From assembly GCF_024055715.1 (NCBI RefSeq), contig NZ_JAMXMV010000019.1, forward strand, positions 62,001 to 126,000: 64,000 bases of DNA, written 5' to 3'. A program made the position numbers and the translations under genes. This document shows positions 54,876-63,914 of the stretch, one piece after another. This DNA is from Actinoallomurus soli (GTDB lineage Bacteria > Actinomycetota > Actinomycetes > Streptosporangiales > Streptosporangiaceae). The number at the start of each line of letters is the position of its first letter. The stretch's first letter is position 1. A model generated the notes under the pieces. The model did not search any database and was not told where the DNA came from. It worked only from the letters and a program-made list of their open reading frames with translations.

Positions 54876-56615
54876 CTACCGGATCACGGGCAGCGTCCCG
54901 GCGAGGTACCGCTCCCGGCAGGCACTGCGCGCGATCTTTCCGCTGGACGTGCGCGGAACTCCGCCCGGCTCCACGAGCACGAAGTCGTCGAGCCGCAGTT
55001 CGTGGGCGGCGCTCACGGCGCTCCGTACGGCGCGGGCGATGTCCTCCACGGGGACGCCCTCGCCGCCCCGAGCGCGTTCGGCGACGACGACGACCCGTTC
55101 GCCGTCCTCGCCGGCGAGCGCGAACGCCGCCACGTGGTCGCGCCGGATCCCCTCGTGCGCCTCCTGCGTGCTGACCTCCACATCCTGGGGATAGTGGTTG
55201 CGGCCGTCGACGATGATGAGGTCCTTGATCCGGCCGGTGACGTACAGCTCGCCGTCGTGGACGACGCCGAGGTCGCCGGTGCGCAGCCAGCCCTCGGCGG
55301 GCAGCCCGCCGGCCGGGTCATCCAGGACGGCGCCGAACACCTCGGCGGTCCTGCCGGGGTTGCGCCAGTAGCCGGGTGAGACGTTCGGGCCGTTCACCCA
55401 GATCTCGCCGACCCGGCCGTCCGGCAGTTCGATCCGCGACTCCGGGTCGACGACGGCCACGTGCTGGCCGGTCGGCGTGCCGCAGGACACCAGGACGGTG
55501 TCGCCGCCGGGCCGCGCCTCGCCCCCGGCCAGCGCCACCCGGTCGAACGCGGTGAACCGCGGCTCGCCCCGCGTCTTGCTGGAGACGTACACCGTCGCCT
55601 CGGCCAGGCCGTACCCCGGCGACTGCGCGGCGGGCCGCAGCCCCGCCGAGGCGAAGGCCTCGGCGAACATCCGCACGGTGTCCGGCCGGATCGGCTCCGC
55701 GCCGTTCAGCGCGACCCACAGGCCGTCGAGCCGCAGCCGGGCCTTCTCCTCCTCGGTGACCCGTGAGGCGCAGTACTCGTACGCGAAGTTCGGCCCCGCC
55801 GTGATCACGTCGTCGTGCTCGGACAGCAGCTCCAGCCAGCGCAGCGGCTCCATCACGAACGCCACCGGGTCGGTCAGGACGAGGTGGTTGCCGTGCACCA
55901 GCGGCAGGGCCAGCGCCAGGATCAGCCCCATGTCGTGGAACAGCGGCAGCCAGCTCACGCCGACCGTCACCCGCGGCCGCGCCTCGTACGCGGCCCACAC
56001 CTGCAGCGCGTTGGCGGTGATGTTCCGGTGGGTGATCTGCACGCCGGCCGGCGCGCGGGTCGACCCGGAGGTGTACTGCAGGTACGCCACGTCGTCCAGG
56101 GCGATCTCCTCGCCCGGCCAGGAGGCGGCGAGCGAGACGTTCACCGTGTCGGCCAGCACGATGTCCTTGGGCCGGGGCGCGCTCTGCTCGTCCAGGAAGC
56201 GCTCCACCTGCGGGAGCGCGGACGTCACGGTCACCACCACGGACGGGTCCGCGTCGCCGTACGAGCGGATCAGCCGGTCGCCGTGGCCCGGCAGGTCCGG
56301 GGAGAACAGCGGCACGGCGATGAGCCGGGCGTACATCGCCCCGATCATCGTGGTGAGGTACTCCAGGCTCTGCGGCATGAGCAGCGCGACGCGCTCACCG
56401 GGTTCGGCGACCTCGCGCAGCCGGGCGGCGATCGCGCGCGCCCGCCGGTGCATCTGCCCCCAGGTGAGCTCCTGCCGCTCGCCCGCCGGGTCGGCGGCGT
56501 AGTCGACGAAGGTCAGGGCCGGCGCGGACGGCATCTCGGCCGCCCTGCGGGCCACCGCCGCGATGAGCGGTTCGTCCAGGGCTCCGGGCTCCAGAGGCCG
56601 ACCACTCAGTGCCAC
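54876..56615 (-). CDS. Second fatty acyl-AMP ligase, FadD32-like
   Basis: This encodes 579 residues from a GTG at 56615, preceded by GGGAG. Adenylation motifs are YLQYTSGSTRAPAGV, SWLPLFHDMGLI, AGPNFAYEY, ALNGAEPIR, GYGLAEATVYVSS, WLRTGDLGVV, GRIKDLIIVDGRNHYPQDVE and the catalytic Lys in RTSSGKIARSA. The LFHDMG and NHYPQDVE forms belong to the FAAL group, and the order FAAL-MMPL-esterase is reminiscent of FadD32-linked mycobacterial lipid loci. It should form acyl-AMP for a carrier protein, yet no ACP lies in this operon; the N-terminal ACP of the PKS at 8078-14947 is one candidate partner. It is clearly distinct from the FAAL at 18043. Confidence 0.92.
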   Translation of the reverse strand: MALSGRPLEPGALDEPLIAAVARRAAEMPSAPALTFVDYAADPAGERQELTWGQMHRRARAIAARLREVAEPGERVALLMPQSLEYLTTMIGAMYARLIAVPLFSPDLPGHGDRLIRSYGDADPSVVVTVTSALPQVERFLDEQSAPRPKDIVLADTVNVSLAASWPGEEIALDDVAYLQYTSGSTRAPAGVQITHRNITANALQVWAAYEARPRVTVGVSWLPLFHDMGLILALALPLVHGNHLVLTDPVAFVMEPLRWLELLSEHDDVITAGPNFAYEYCASRVTEEEKARLRLDGLWVALNGAEPIRPDTVRMFAEAFASAGLRPAAQSPGYGLAEATVYVSSKTRGEPRFTAFDRVALAGGEARPGGDTVLVSCGTPTGQHVAVVDPESRIELPDGRVGEIWVNGPNVSPGYWRNPGRTAEVFGAVLDDPAGGLPAEGWLRTGDLGVVHDGELYVTGRIKDLIIVDGRNHYPQDVEVSTQEAHEGIRRDHVAAFALAGEDGERVVVVAERARGGEGVPVEDIARAVRSAVSAAHELRLDDFVLVEPGGVPRTSSGKIARSACRERYLAGTLPVIR

Positions 56616-56739
56616 GTCCGCACTCCCTGCCTCGCCACGGCCGCAAGGCCGACACCACCCGTGATCATCGTGACCGCGTGAAGCTATCGCAGTACGCGAA
56701 GCCGCCACTTGCCCCCGAGCCCACATTCGCCGCACCGTC

Positions 56740-56759
56740 CTTGTCACGCCGGTGACAAG
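56740..56759. repeat. 20-bp inverted repeat between the VWA and FAAL genes
   Basis: CTTGTCAC-GCCG-GTGACAAG has perfect 8-bp arms and a 4-nt loop, 17 bp beyond the stop of the VWA gene and 125 bp before the FAAL start. It may terminate the VWA transcript or serve as an operator for the FAAL-MMPL-esterase operon. Confidence 0.55.
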
Positions 56760-56776
56760 CGGAAGAGCCGCAGGGC

Positions 56777-59020
56777 TCAGCGGCACTTCCGGGTGGAGCA
56801 GATGCGCTGGTCGATGATCTCCTGCAGGATCCGCTGCACGTCCGACGAGTCCATGGCGTGGTACGCGGCGCCGTTGGTCTCCTCGGCGATGCTCTGCATC
56901 GTCCTCATGTCGACGGACGGGCCGAAGCCGATGGCCAGGACCGGGACCGGCTTGTCGGGGTCGTTCTCCTTCGCGAGCGTGCGCCGCAGCTCCTTGAGGG
57001 AGATGCCGGAGGGATCGTCGTTCCTGCCGTCGGTGAGCAGGAGGACGTTGTTGTAGTAGCCCTGCTTGTAGGTGGTGCGCAGCGAGCGGACCGCCGCGAG
57101 CACGGTGTCGTACAGACCGGTGTCGCCGTCCGGCTTCGGGCGGATCCGGCCGAGCACGTGGTTGATCGCCTGACGGCGCGTGCCCGATCCCGACCGGGTC
57201 GAGAGTGGCCCGATCGGCACGTCCACGCGATAGTCCCGGCTGCCGTCCAGTCTGGTGGAGAACGTCCACAGGCCGACGTCGGTGTCGTCGGGCAGGGTCG
57301 CCAGTGCGCTCGTTCCTATCTTCGCGGTCGCCTGCAGGCGGCTCACCCCGCCGCGGACCGGCTCGGCCATCGACCCCGACACGTCGAGAACGCACAGCGC
57401 CCGGGCGGTCAGCGACAGCTTGCTCCAGACCTGCATCGCCTGGGTCACGTCGTCGGCCGACGGGGTCGGCAGCGCCCGCGGGACCTGGGTGTTCAGCCCA
57501 CCGGCGGCGAAGTCCCGGCCGGGACGGCCGTCCGGGGTGCGGAAACCGAGTGCCTGGACGGCGGCCCGCGCCTGTCCGGTGTTCATCGCCTGCGCCAGCA
57601 GGGTCGTGGCGCCGGCGCGGGTACGGTCGCCGGTGGTCACCGCGAACGGGTAGTCGAGGCTGAGCACGCCCTCGCGGGGATAGAGCACGGCCGCCGGGGC
57701 GGTCGTGGCGTGGTTGTACTTCCACACCGCCTGCTCCGGAGCGATCAGCACGGGCGCCCTGCCGTCCTGGTTCCGTGCCATCCCGGCGAGCAACGCCTGG
57801 GTGGTCGGCGAGACGTTCTTCCGCACGTCCTGGACGAGCCGGCCGAAGACCGACAGCGCGTTCGGGTCGCGCTGCAGCAGGACCCGGGTCATGACGACCG
57901 TGCCGATGCCGGCCGCCTGACTCGCCGGATCGAGGATCTGCAGCCGGACGGACTTCGCCGAGATCCCGGCCTTCCCACCGGTGCCGGAGGAGGGCGACGC
58001 CACCGACCTGAGCAGCGTGTCCCAGCTCAGCGGAACCTTCTGCGCGGCCATCGCGGTGGCGAGCGAGCGCGTCGTCGCGACGACGACCGGGGTCCTGGCC
58101 ACGGAGAGCGGAGCCGGACCGCCCTCGGCCGCGCCCGAGGAGACGTGCGCCATGGCGAGCCAGATGGAGGAGTCGGGGATCCAGACATCCGGCCTGGCCG
58201 TCCCCGGTGCCGGCACCGCGCCGGAGAGCGTTCGGGCCACTCCGGCCGGATCCGCCGCCTGCACGCCGGCCTGGACGCACCTGCCGTCGATGGAGTGGTG
58301 TTCCTTGTTGAACGTCCGGGTGATCTCGACGATGGCCGGCGCGACCTCCGGCGCCGCGGCGACGTTCAGCGCGATCGGGCTGCCGCCGCACTCCGGCTTG
58401 CCGGACAGCGCGTACACGGCCACCCCGACCAGGAGCACCACGACGGTGACCCCCGCGACCAGACCGGTCAGCGCACGGATCCTACGGCGCCGCGCGGCCC
58501 GCTCGTGCTCCATGCCGCCGGGACCGAGATCCCAGGGATCCGGAGGGCGGATCCCGGCACCGGCCGTGCCCAACCCGGCGGAGACCGCCGGCCGCTCCCG
58601 GGGCCCGGTGCTCTCGCGGGATCCTGCGGTGGTGTGAGGCCCTGTCGTCTCCCGGGGCCGTATGGTCTGGCGGGGTCCGGTGGCAGAGCGCTCACCGCCG
58701 GCGGCGGTGTCGTGCCCGAACAGGTCGGGGCGCGTCACCTCCGACGGCGCCTCGGCGGGCCCGCCGTCGTCGTCCTCAGCGGGATACGGAGGAGTCGCCG
58801 GGGCGTACGGAAGCCATCCGGCGGGCCCTTCGCCGCGCGGTCCGCGAGGTCCGCCCGTGGGCGCCTCATCGTACGGCTCGTTCCGCCGGTCGCGCGGAGG
58901 CGCGTCGTCGCCGCTCGCCGCTTCGGACCCGTCCGCGGGCGGTGCGGGGGGCGTGTCACCGTCGCGAGGGGCCTCACCGTCGGCCGATGTCGACTCCTCG
59001 AAGGTCACGTACTCCGACAT
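56777..59020 (-). CDS. Membrane-anchored protein with solute-binding-like and von Willebrand A domains
   Basis: This encodes about 747 residues. An N-terminal Pro/Gly/acidic-rich disordered region (about 1-170) precedes one membrane helix (LTGLVAGVTVVVLLVGVAVYAL, about 187-208), so most of the protein should lie outside. A region resembling bacterial extracellular solute-binding proteins follows (VWIPDSSIWLAMA, LDYPFAVTTGD). The C-terminal VWA domain has a complete MIDAS motif, DVSGSM at 546-551, with GLWTFSTRLDG and LLTDGRNDDPSG. VWA domains mediate metal-dependent protein binding. The ATG at 59020 lacks a clear ribosome-binding site; an upstream ATG at 59071 in the same frame cannot be excluded. 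The role is unknown; it lies upstream of the FAAL-MMPL-esterase operon on the same strand, with a dyad between. Confidence 0.83.
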   Translation of the reverse strand: MSEYVTFEESTSADGEAPRDGDTPPAPPADGSEAASGDDAPPRDRRNEPYDEAPTGGPRGPRGEGPAGWLPYAPATPPYPAEDDDGGPAEAPSEVTRPDLFGHDTAAGGERSATGPRQTIRPRETTGPHTTAGSRESTGPRERPAVSAGLGTAGAGIRPPDPWDLGPGGMEHERAARRRRIRALTGLVAGVTVVVLLVGVAVYALSGKPECGGSPIALNVAAAPEVAPAIVEITRTFNKEHHSIDGRCVQAGVQAADPAGVARTLSGAVPAPGTARPDVWIPDSSIWLAMAHVSSGAAEGGPAPLSVARTPVVVATTRSLATAMAAQKVPLSWDTLLRSVASPSSGTGGKAGISAKSVRLQILDPASQAAGIGTVVMTRVLLQRDPNALSVFGRLVQDVRKNVSPTTQALLAGMARNQDGRAPVLIAPEQAVWKYNHATTAPAAVLYPREGVLSLDYPFAVTTGDRTRAGATTLLAQAMNTGQARAAVQALGFRTPDGRPGRDFAAGGLNTQVPRALPTPSADDVTQAMQVWSKLSLTARALCVLDVSGSMAEPVRGGVSRLQATAKIGTSALATLPDDTDVGLWTFSTRLDGSRDYRVDVPIGPLSTRSGSGTRRQAINHVLGRIRPKPDGDTGLYDTVLAAVRSLRTTYKQGYYNNVLLLTDGRNDDPSGISLKELRRTLAKENDPDKPVPVLAIGFGPSVDMRTMQSIAEETNGAAYHAMDSSDVQRILQEIIDQRICSTRKCR

Positions 59021-59216
59021 ACCGCCACGACCAGGTCTCTTGCGGCGGTTTCCGCGCACGACTGTCCTCATTTCGACTGTCGGTGATACGACGCGGAACT
59101 GTAGCGCCTGGGACAAGTGTGTCAAAACGGTCTAAATGATGAATCAGCGCTGAGTAACGAGGCATAACATTTCCCCTACCGGTCACCCCGAGGACACCCG
59201 GAAGCGCTGCATTACG

Positions 59217-60353
59217 GTGCAAGACGTGAGAATGCCCCGGCTGCCGCGCGGACAGCGCGCCGACATCCTGCTGGCCGCGGTCGTCGGGGTGCTCGTGGCC
59301 CTCAGCACCGTGTGGCACGCGGGAGGTTTCCGCCCCGTCCACGCCCGCGCGTACGCCATGATGGCCGTCGGCGTCGCCGCGCTCGCCGTCCGCCGCCGGG
59401 CGCCGGTCCTCGCCGTCACCGTCGTCGGGGTCTCGACGGCGTACTACTACATCGGCCCGTTCCCGGACGGCGCGGAGATGCTCACGTTCGCCGTCGCCTC
59501 GTACCTCGCGGCGGCACAGGGGCAGCGGATCGCCGCGTACGTCGGAACCGCGGCAGGGCTCTCGGTGTTCGGATGGGCCGAGTTCGCGATCGGGCCGGGC
59601 CGCCCCGCGCGGTTCCTCGGCGTCCTCGCCTGGGTGCTCGTCGTCGTCATCGCGGGCGAGGTGACGCGCTACCACCGGGCGTACCTGAGCGAGGCACGGC
59701 GACGGCTCGCCGAGGCGGAGCGCACCCGCGAGGAGGAGGCCCTGCGGCGCGCCACCGAGGAACGCCTGCGCATCGCCCGCGAACTGCACGACGTCCTCGC
59801 GCACAAGATCTCACTGATCAACGTGCAGGCGGGCGCCGCCCTGCACCGGCGCGACCCCGAACAGGCGTACGCCGCGCTCAGCGCGATCAAGGACGCGAGC
59901 AAGGAGACGCTGCGGGAACTGCGCACGACCCTCGGCGTCCTCCGCCAGGTCGACGAGGCCCAGCCGCTGGCCCCCGCGCCGTCGCTCGACCACCTGGAAG
60001 ACCTGATCGCCCAGACAAGGAAGGCCGGACTGCCCGTCGACCTCACCGTCTCCGGCGAGCGCGCGCCCCTGCCGTCACCGGTCGACCTGGCCGCCTACCG
60101 CATCGTCCAGGAGGCGCTCACCAACGCCGTACGGCACGCCGGCCCGGCGACCGCGACCGTCCTGGTCCGGTACGACCCGGACCGGGTGACCGTGGAGATC
60201 ACCGACGACGGGCGCGGCCCCGCCGCCGGCGAGGGCAACGGCATCCGCGGCATGCGCGAACGCGCCACCGCCGTCGGCGGCACCCTCACCGCGACCGGCC
60301 GCCCCGGCGGCGGCTTCCTGATCCACGCCACGCTCCCCCTGGCCCCGCCCTGA
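59217..60353 (+). CDS. Sensor histidine kinase (HisKA_3 family)
   Basis: This encodes 378 residues. The N-terminal region has four to five hydrophobic segments. The HisKA_3 dimerisation and phosphoacceptor box is RIARELHDVLAHKISLINVQ, with His in ELHD near residue 190, and the ATP-binding region shows AAYRIVQEALTNAVRHAG, ITDDGRG and GIRGMRERA. NarL-type kinases of this class almost always sit beside a LuxR-type response regulator gene, but none follows here; instead there are gene fragments. Alternative starts are GTG 59226 and ATG 59232, and no strong ribosome-binding site separates them. The partner regulator may have been lost or lie elsewhere. Confidence 0.9.
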   Translation: MQDVRMPRLPRGQRADILLAAVVGVLVALSTVWHAGGFRPVHARAYAMMAVGVAALAVRRRAPVLAVTVVGVSTAYYYIGPFPDGAEMLTFAVASYLAAAQGQRIAAYVGTAAGLSVFGWAEFAIGPGRPARFLGVLAWVLVVVIAGEVTRYHRAYLSEARRRLAEAERTREEEALRRATEERLRIARELHDVLAHKISLINVQAGAALHRRDPEQAYAALSAIKDASKETLRELRTTLGVLRQVDEAQPLAPAPSLDHLEDLIAQTRKAGLPVDLTVSGERAPLPSPVDLAAYRIVQEALTNAVRHAGPATATVLVRYDPDRVTVEITDDGRGPAAGEGNGIRGMRERATAVGGTLTATGRPGGGFLIHATLPLAPP

Positions 60354-60560
60354 CACGACCGCATCGCGGTCACCACCTTCGACGTCATCACCGACGCCGG
60401 AGAAGACGCTGCCCGCAAGGCCGCCACCGTGCTGCACAGCGCGACCATCCTCAGCTGGTCGCATGCGGGAAGCGAATGTCCCTACTACGGGATCACCCTG
60501 GCGTACTCCGAAGTGCGGGACCTGCTCACCCCACAGATCGCCGCGGCACTACCCGGATAG
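60354..60560 (+). pseudogene. Headless fragment of an unknown gene
   Basis: The 68 codons directly after the kinase stop, in the same frame, read as a plausible protein (IAVTTFDVITDAGEDAARKA, later SECPYYGITLAYSEVRDLL) ending at a TAG, but they have no start codon until a GTG two-fifths of the way along. It looks like the 3' end of a gene whose 5' part was deleted. I do not recognise the family. Confidence 0.5.
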
Positions 60561-60701
60561 TCGCGCAGGCGCGCATCAATGCGGGTGAGCGGCGGGACTC
60601 GCCATCCTGGGCGGCGGAGGAGGCGCGCCGTCCGCGGCTCGCGTGGACGCGGCGGAGAATATCGATCGCGGGAGGAGGCCGAGGACCGCCATTCTGCGTT
60701 C

Positions 60702-60989
60702 ATGGATCAGGCGCAGGCACTGCTCATGGGAGGACGCTCCGGCGTCGGCAAGACCACGGTGGGGTGGGAGGTCTCGGCGCGGTTGCGGGCTGCCGAGGTC
60801 TCTCGTGCGATCATCGACGGGGACTTCATGGGGCAGGTGCATCCGGCGCCCGCGTGCGACCCCGACCGGTCGCGGATCACCGAGCGTGATCTCAGCGCGA
60901 TCTGGGCCAACTTCGCGGCTCTCGGCTACCGCCGCCTCATGTACGTGACCACCCTTTGTGTGCTGCCCGAGACGACCGGCATGTTCGAG
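60702..60989 (+). pseudogene. Truncated P-loop nucleotide kinase / ATPase
   Basis: The frame from ATG 60702 encodes a P-loop protein start (LLMGGRSGVGKTTVGWEVSARL, then RAIIDGDFMGQVHPAPA and YVTTLCVLPETTGMFER), typical of small adenylate-kinase-like proteins of actinomycetes. After about residue 95 the sequence changes abruptly to Arg/Ser-rich nonsense, and the expected second half is missing. The break coincides with the beginning of a methyltransferase fragment in another frame, so a deletion fused two genes. Confidence 0.65.
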
Positions 60990-61170
60990 CGAAGAAGTCC
61001 TCCAGTTCTTCGAAGGCTTCGATCTCGTCGAACCTGGACTGGTCGACGTCAGGGAATGGCACCCCGAGCAGGAAGCTCCGGAAGTAAAGATCGAACTCGT
61101 CGGTGCCATCGCACGGAAAGCGGGTTGGGAACTGCCGGCATGGCAGAATCACGAGGCGCGAGGGGGGTGA
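60985..61170 (+). pseudogene. C-terminal fragment of a DUF574-type SAM-dependent methyltransferase
   Basis: From about 60985 another frame reads SSEEVLQFFEGFDLVEPGLV and then VREWHPEQEAP, ending at 61170. This is the recognisable C-terminal end of the DUF574 (Methyltransf_19) family, which is common in actinomycetes. The SAM-binding part is absent. It is joined to the truncated kinase at a deletion point near 60981-60993 and ends 4 bp before the SARP ATG. Confidence 0.65.
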
Positions 61171-61174
61171 GCGC

Positions 61175-63859
61175 ATGCGGGCCAACGTGTTGGGGCCGCT
61201 CGTCGTACGCGGCGAGGCCGGGGAGGTACCGACAGGGTCGCCGCAGCAACAGGCACTCCTCGTCGCGCTGGTGCTGCGCCGGGGCGCACCGGCCACCACC
61301 GCCGACCTGATCGACGAGCTCTGGGACGGGGATGCGCCGGTCAGCGCCGCCGCGATCATCCGGACCTACGTGCACCGGCTGCGGCGGTCAGGGCTGGCCG
61401 TCACCTCGTCGCCGCATGGGTACAGCGCCGGTGCGACGCTCGACCTCGATCGCTTCGAGGCACTGGTGGCCGAGGCGGATCACACCCGGGCGGCCGGTGA
61501 CCGGTCGACGGCCGCCGCGCTGCTGCGCGAAGGGCTGGACTTGTGGCGTGGTCCGGCGCTCGCCGGCGTCGTCGGTCCCGGCGCCGACCGTCGACGGGTC
61601 GCCCTGGAAAAGCAGCACCGGGCCGCGCTCGTCGCCCGGCTCGAGATCGATCTGGAGCTTGGGCTGCTCCGGCCGCTCGAGCCCGAGCTGTACGCGCTGG
61701 TCGCCGCCCACCCGCTGGATGAGTATCTGCGCCGGCTGCTGATGACCGTCCTCTACCGGCTCGGGCGCCAGGCCGACGCGATCGCCGCCTACCACGAGTG
61801 CCGTCGGCTGCTCGACACCGAGCTGGGCGTCGATCCCGGGCCCGAACTGCAGGACCTCTACACCCGCATGCTGCGGGCCGACCCCGAGCTGATGAGTACG
61901 GGCGACCGTCCCCGCCCGGCCCAGCTGCCGGCCGTCCCGGCGGTCTTCGTCGGCCGCGAGCACGAGCTGCGACAGGACCCGGGTCCGGCCCGGATCCTGG
62001 TGATCGCGGGGCTGGCCGGAGTCGGCAAGACCACGCTGGCGCTGCGCTGGGCGCACCGGCACGCGGCCCGCTTCGACGATGGCCAGCTCTACGCCGACCT
62101 GCGCGGATACGCCCCCGGCCGTGCCCCGGCGGAACCGGCCGACGTGCTGCACGGGTTCCTGCTGACGCTCGGCGTCCCGGCCGCCGACATCCCGGCCGAC
62201 CCTGCCGCACGGGCGGGCCGGTTCCGGACCGCACTGGCCGGCCGGCGGATGCTGATCGTGCTGGACGACGCCGGAAGCGCCGAACAGGTCCAGGATCTGC
62301 TGCCCGGCGACGGTGACTCGGTCGTGCTGGTGACCAGCCGCAGTACGCTGTCCGGCCTGATCGCGCGTACCGGCGCCCGGCTGATCCGGGTGCGGCCGCC
62401 GGACGTGGACGAGGCCGTCGCCCTGGTGGCCGGACGTCTCGGGGCCGAACGGGCCGCGGCGGAACCGGCCGCGGTACGTGACATCGTCGAACTCTGCGGC
62501 CGCCTGCCGCTGGCCCTGGCGGTGGTGGCCGCGCGGGCGGTCACGCACGAGCACCTGCCGCTGGCCGCGATCGCCGGCGAGTTGCGCGAGTCCCGGAGCG
62601 CGCTGGACGCGTTGCGCACGCCGGACGCGACCGTCGACGTCCGAGCGGCCCTGTCCTGGTCCTACGACGCACTCGGCGAGCACGCGGCCGACGTGTTCCG
62701 GCTGCTCGCCGCGCATCCCGGCCCCGACCTCACCGGCGGCGCGGCCGCCGCCCTCCTGGGCCGGCCGGTCGGCGGCGCCCTGGCCGAGCTCGCCTCGGTG
62801 CACCTGCTCGACGAGCATCGGCCCGGCCGGTACACGATGCACGGCCTGGTCCGCGAGTTCGCCCGGGAGAGGGCCGGATCGGAGCCGGACCGCGCCGCGG
62901 TGCACCGCATGCTCGACTATTACCTGCACATGTCGTACGCGGCGGCGATCTCCGCCTTCCCGGCCCGCTACCGCGTGCCGATCGACCCACCGGCGGCCGG
63001 CGTCGTATGCCCGGAACCGGACGCGACCTGGTTCGACGCCGAGCACCCGGTGCTGCTGAGCGCGCTCGACCACGCCGCCCGGCTCGGGTTCGACCGGCAC
63101 GCCTGGCAGCTGGCGTGGGTGCTGCGCGACTACCTGAACCGGCACGGGCTCTGGCATCACCTGCAGTCGGCCCAGGAGATCGGGCTGGCCGCCGCCGAAC
63201 GTACCGGCGATCCGCTCGCCATCGCGCACAGCCTGCGCGGAATCGCGCACGCCGACACCAACATGGGCCGCTTTCGAGCCGCGACGGACCGGTTGCGGTT
63301 CGCGCTCGCCATCTTCACGGCCGACGGCGATCGCGAGGCCATCGCCGACTGCCGGCGCCAGATCGCATACGTGCTGGAGCTAGAGGGCGACTTGGAGGCG
63401 TCGCTGGCCGAGGCGCTGCGGGTGCTCGACCTCTATCCGCCCGGCGCCGACCCAGGGCGGCGCGCCGCCGCACTGAACGCGGTGAGCTGGGACAACGCCG
63501 TTCTCGGACGGTTCGAGGCGGCGCTCGCGTACGCCCGTGAAGCCATCACCCTCGGCAGCAGCCTCGGACCGTACGCGCTGGCCGACACCTACGACACCCT
63601 CGGGTACGTCCAGGCCGGCACGGGCGCCCGGGCCGCGGCCGAGGCGAGCTACCGGCAGGCGGTGAAGATCTACCGCGAGCGGGGAGCGGTGTTCCGGGCG
63701 GCGGACTCGTTGCGCTCGCTCGCTGAGACGCTCGACGCCGGGCGTGCCGGGGATACGTACCGGGAGGCCTTGGTCCTGCTCGCGGACGCCGACGATCCGC
63801 GTGCCCCCGCGCTCGTCGCTCAGCTGAAAGATCGTCTACGCCGCGTCCACGATTCGTAG
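61175..63859 (+). CDS. SARP/AfsR-type transcriptional regulator with NB-ARC and TPR domains
   Basis: This encodes 894 residues. An OmpR-like winged helix (about 1-90; SPQQQALLVALVLRRG, TTADLIDELWDGDAP, IRTYVHRLRR) is followed by the bacterial transcriptional activation domain (about 95-240; ALLREGLDLWRGPALAGV, RRLLMTVLYRLGRQADAIAAY). Next comes an NB-ARC ATPase with Walker A GLAGVGKTTLALRWA near 277, LIVLDDAGSAEQVQDLLP and LCGRLPLALAVVAAR, and C-terminal TPR repeats. Such proteins activate antibiotic gene clusters in response to nucleotide binding and other signals. It starts at ATG 61175 after GGGGGGTGA. It is the only SARP in the window and a candidate activator of the lipopeptide cluster, but it lies 15 kb away and may instead serve genes beyond the right edge, beginning with the O-methyltransferase. 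Confidence 0.93.
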   Translation: MRANVLGPLVVRGEAGEVPTGSPQQQALLVALVLRRGAPATTADLIDELWDGDAPVSAAAIIRTYVHRLRRSGLAVTSSPHGYSAGATLDLDRFEALVAEADHTRAAGDRSTAAALLREGLDLWRGPALAGVVGPGADRRRVALEKQHRAALVARLEIDLELGLLRPLEPELYALVAAHPLDEYLRRLLMTVLYRLGRQADAIAAYHECRRLLDTELGVDPGPELQDLYTRMLRADPELMSTGDRPRPAQLPAVPAVFVGREHELRQDPGPARILVIAGLAGVGKTTLALRWAHRHAARFDDGQLYADLRGYAPGRAPAEPADVLHGFLLTLGVPAADIPADPAARAGRFRTALAGRRMLIVLDDAGSAEQVQDLLPGDGDSVVLVTSRSTLSGLIARTGARLIRVRPPDVDEAVALVAGRLGAERAAAEPAAVRDIVELCGRLPLALAVVAARAVTHEHLPLAAIAGELRESRSALDALRTPDATVDVRAALSWSYDALGEHAADVFRLLAAHPGPDLTGGAAAALLGRPVGGALAELASVHLLDEHRPGRYTMHGLVREFARERAGSEPDRAAVHRMLDYYLHMSYAAAISAFPARYRVPIDPPAAGVVCPEPDATWFDAEHPVLLSALDHAARLGFDRHAWQLAWVLRDYLNRHGLWHHLQSAQEIGLAAAERTGDPLAIAHSLRGIAHADTNMGRFRAATDRLRFALAIFTADGDREAIADCRRQIAYVLELEGDLEASLAEALRVLDLYPPGADPGRRAAALNAVSWDNAVLGRFEAALAYAREAITLGSSLGPYALADTYDTLGYVQAGTGARAAAEASYRQAVKIYRERGAVFRAADSLRSLAETLDAGRAGDTYREALVLLADADDPRAPALVAQLKDRLRRVHDS

Positions 63860-63866
63860 ACGCGCG

Positions 63867-63904
63867 CCTTCCGAGAATGGTCTCCGACGCCGAAACTCGG
63901 AAGG
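63867..63904 (+). promoter_or_regulatory. Inverted repeat covering the O-methyltransferase ribosome-binding site
   Basis: Perfect 9-bp arms, CCTTCCGAG at 63867-63875 and CTCGGAAGG at 63896-63904, enclose 20 nt. The right arm includes the AAGG that would serve as Shine-Dalgarno for the ATG at 63915. If the hairpin forms in RNA it would hide the ribosome-binding site; as DNA it could be a regulator site. It may also act as a weak terminator for the SARP gene. Confidence 0.5.
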
Positions 63905-63914
63905 ACCTCGTCTC

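Noticed and set aside
51093-56615. A full mycolic acid pathway
   Set aside because: Only FAAL, MMPL and an Ag85-like esterase are present. There is no FAS-II, cyclopropane synthase, AccD4 or Pks13-type two-chain condensing set in the window, so true mycolates are not supported.
61049-63250. Minus-strand frames opposite the SARP gene
   Set aside because: They have no domains, and the plus-strand protein has ordered DNA-binding, BTAD, NB-ARC and TPR parts.
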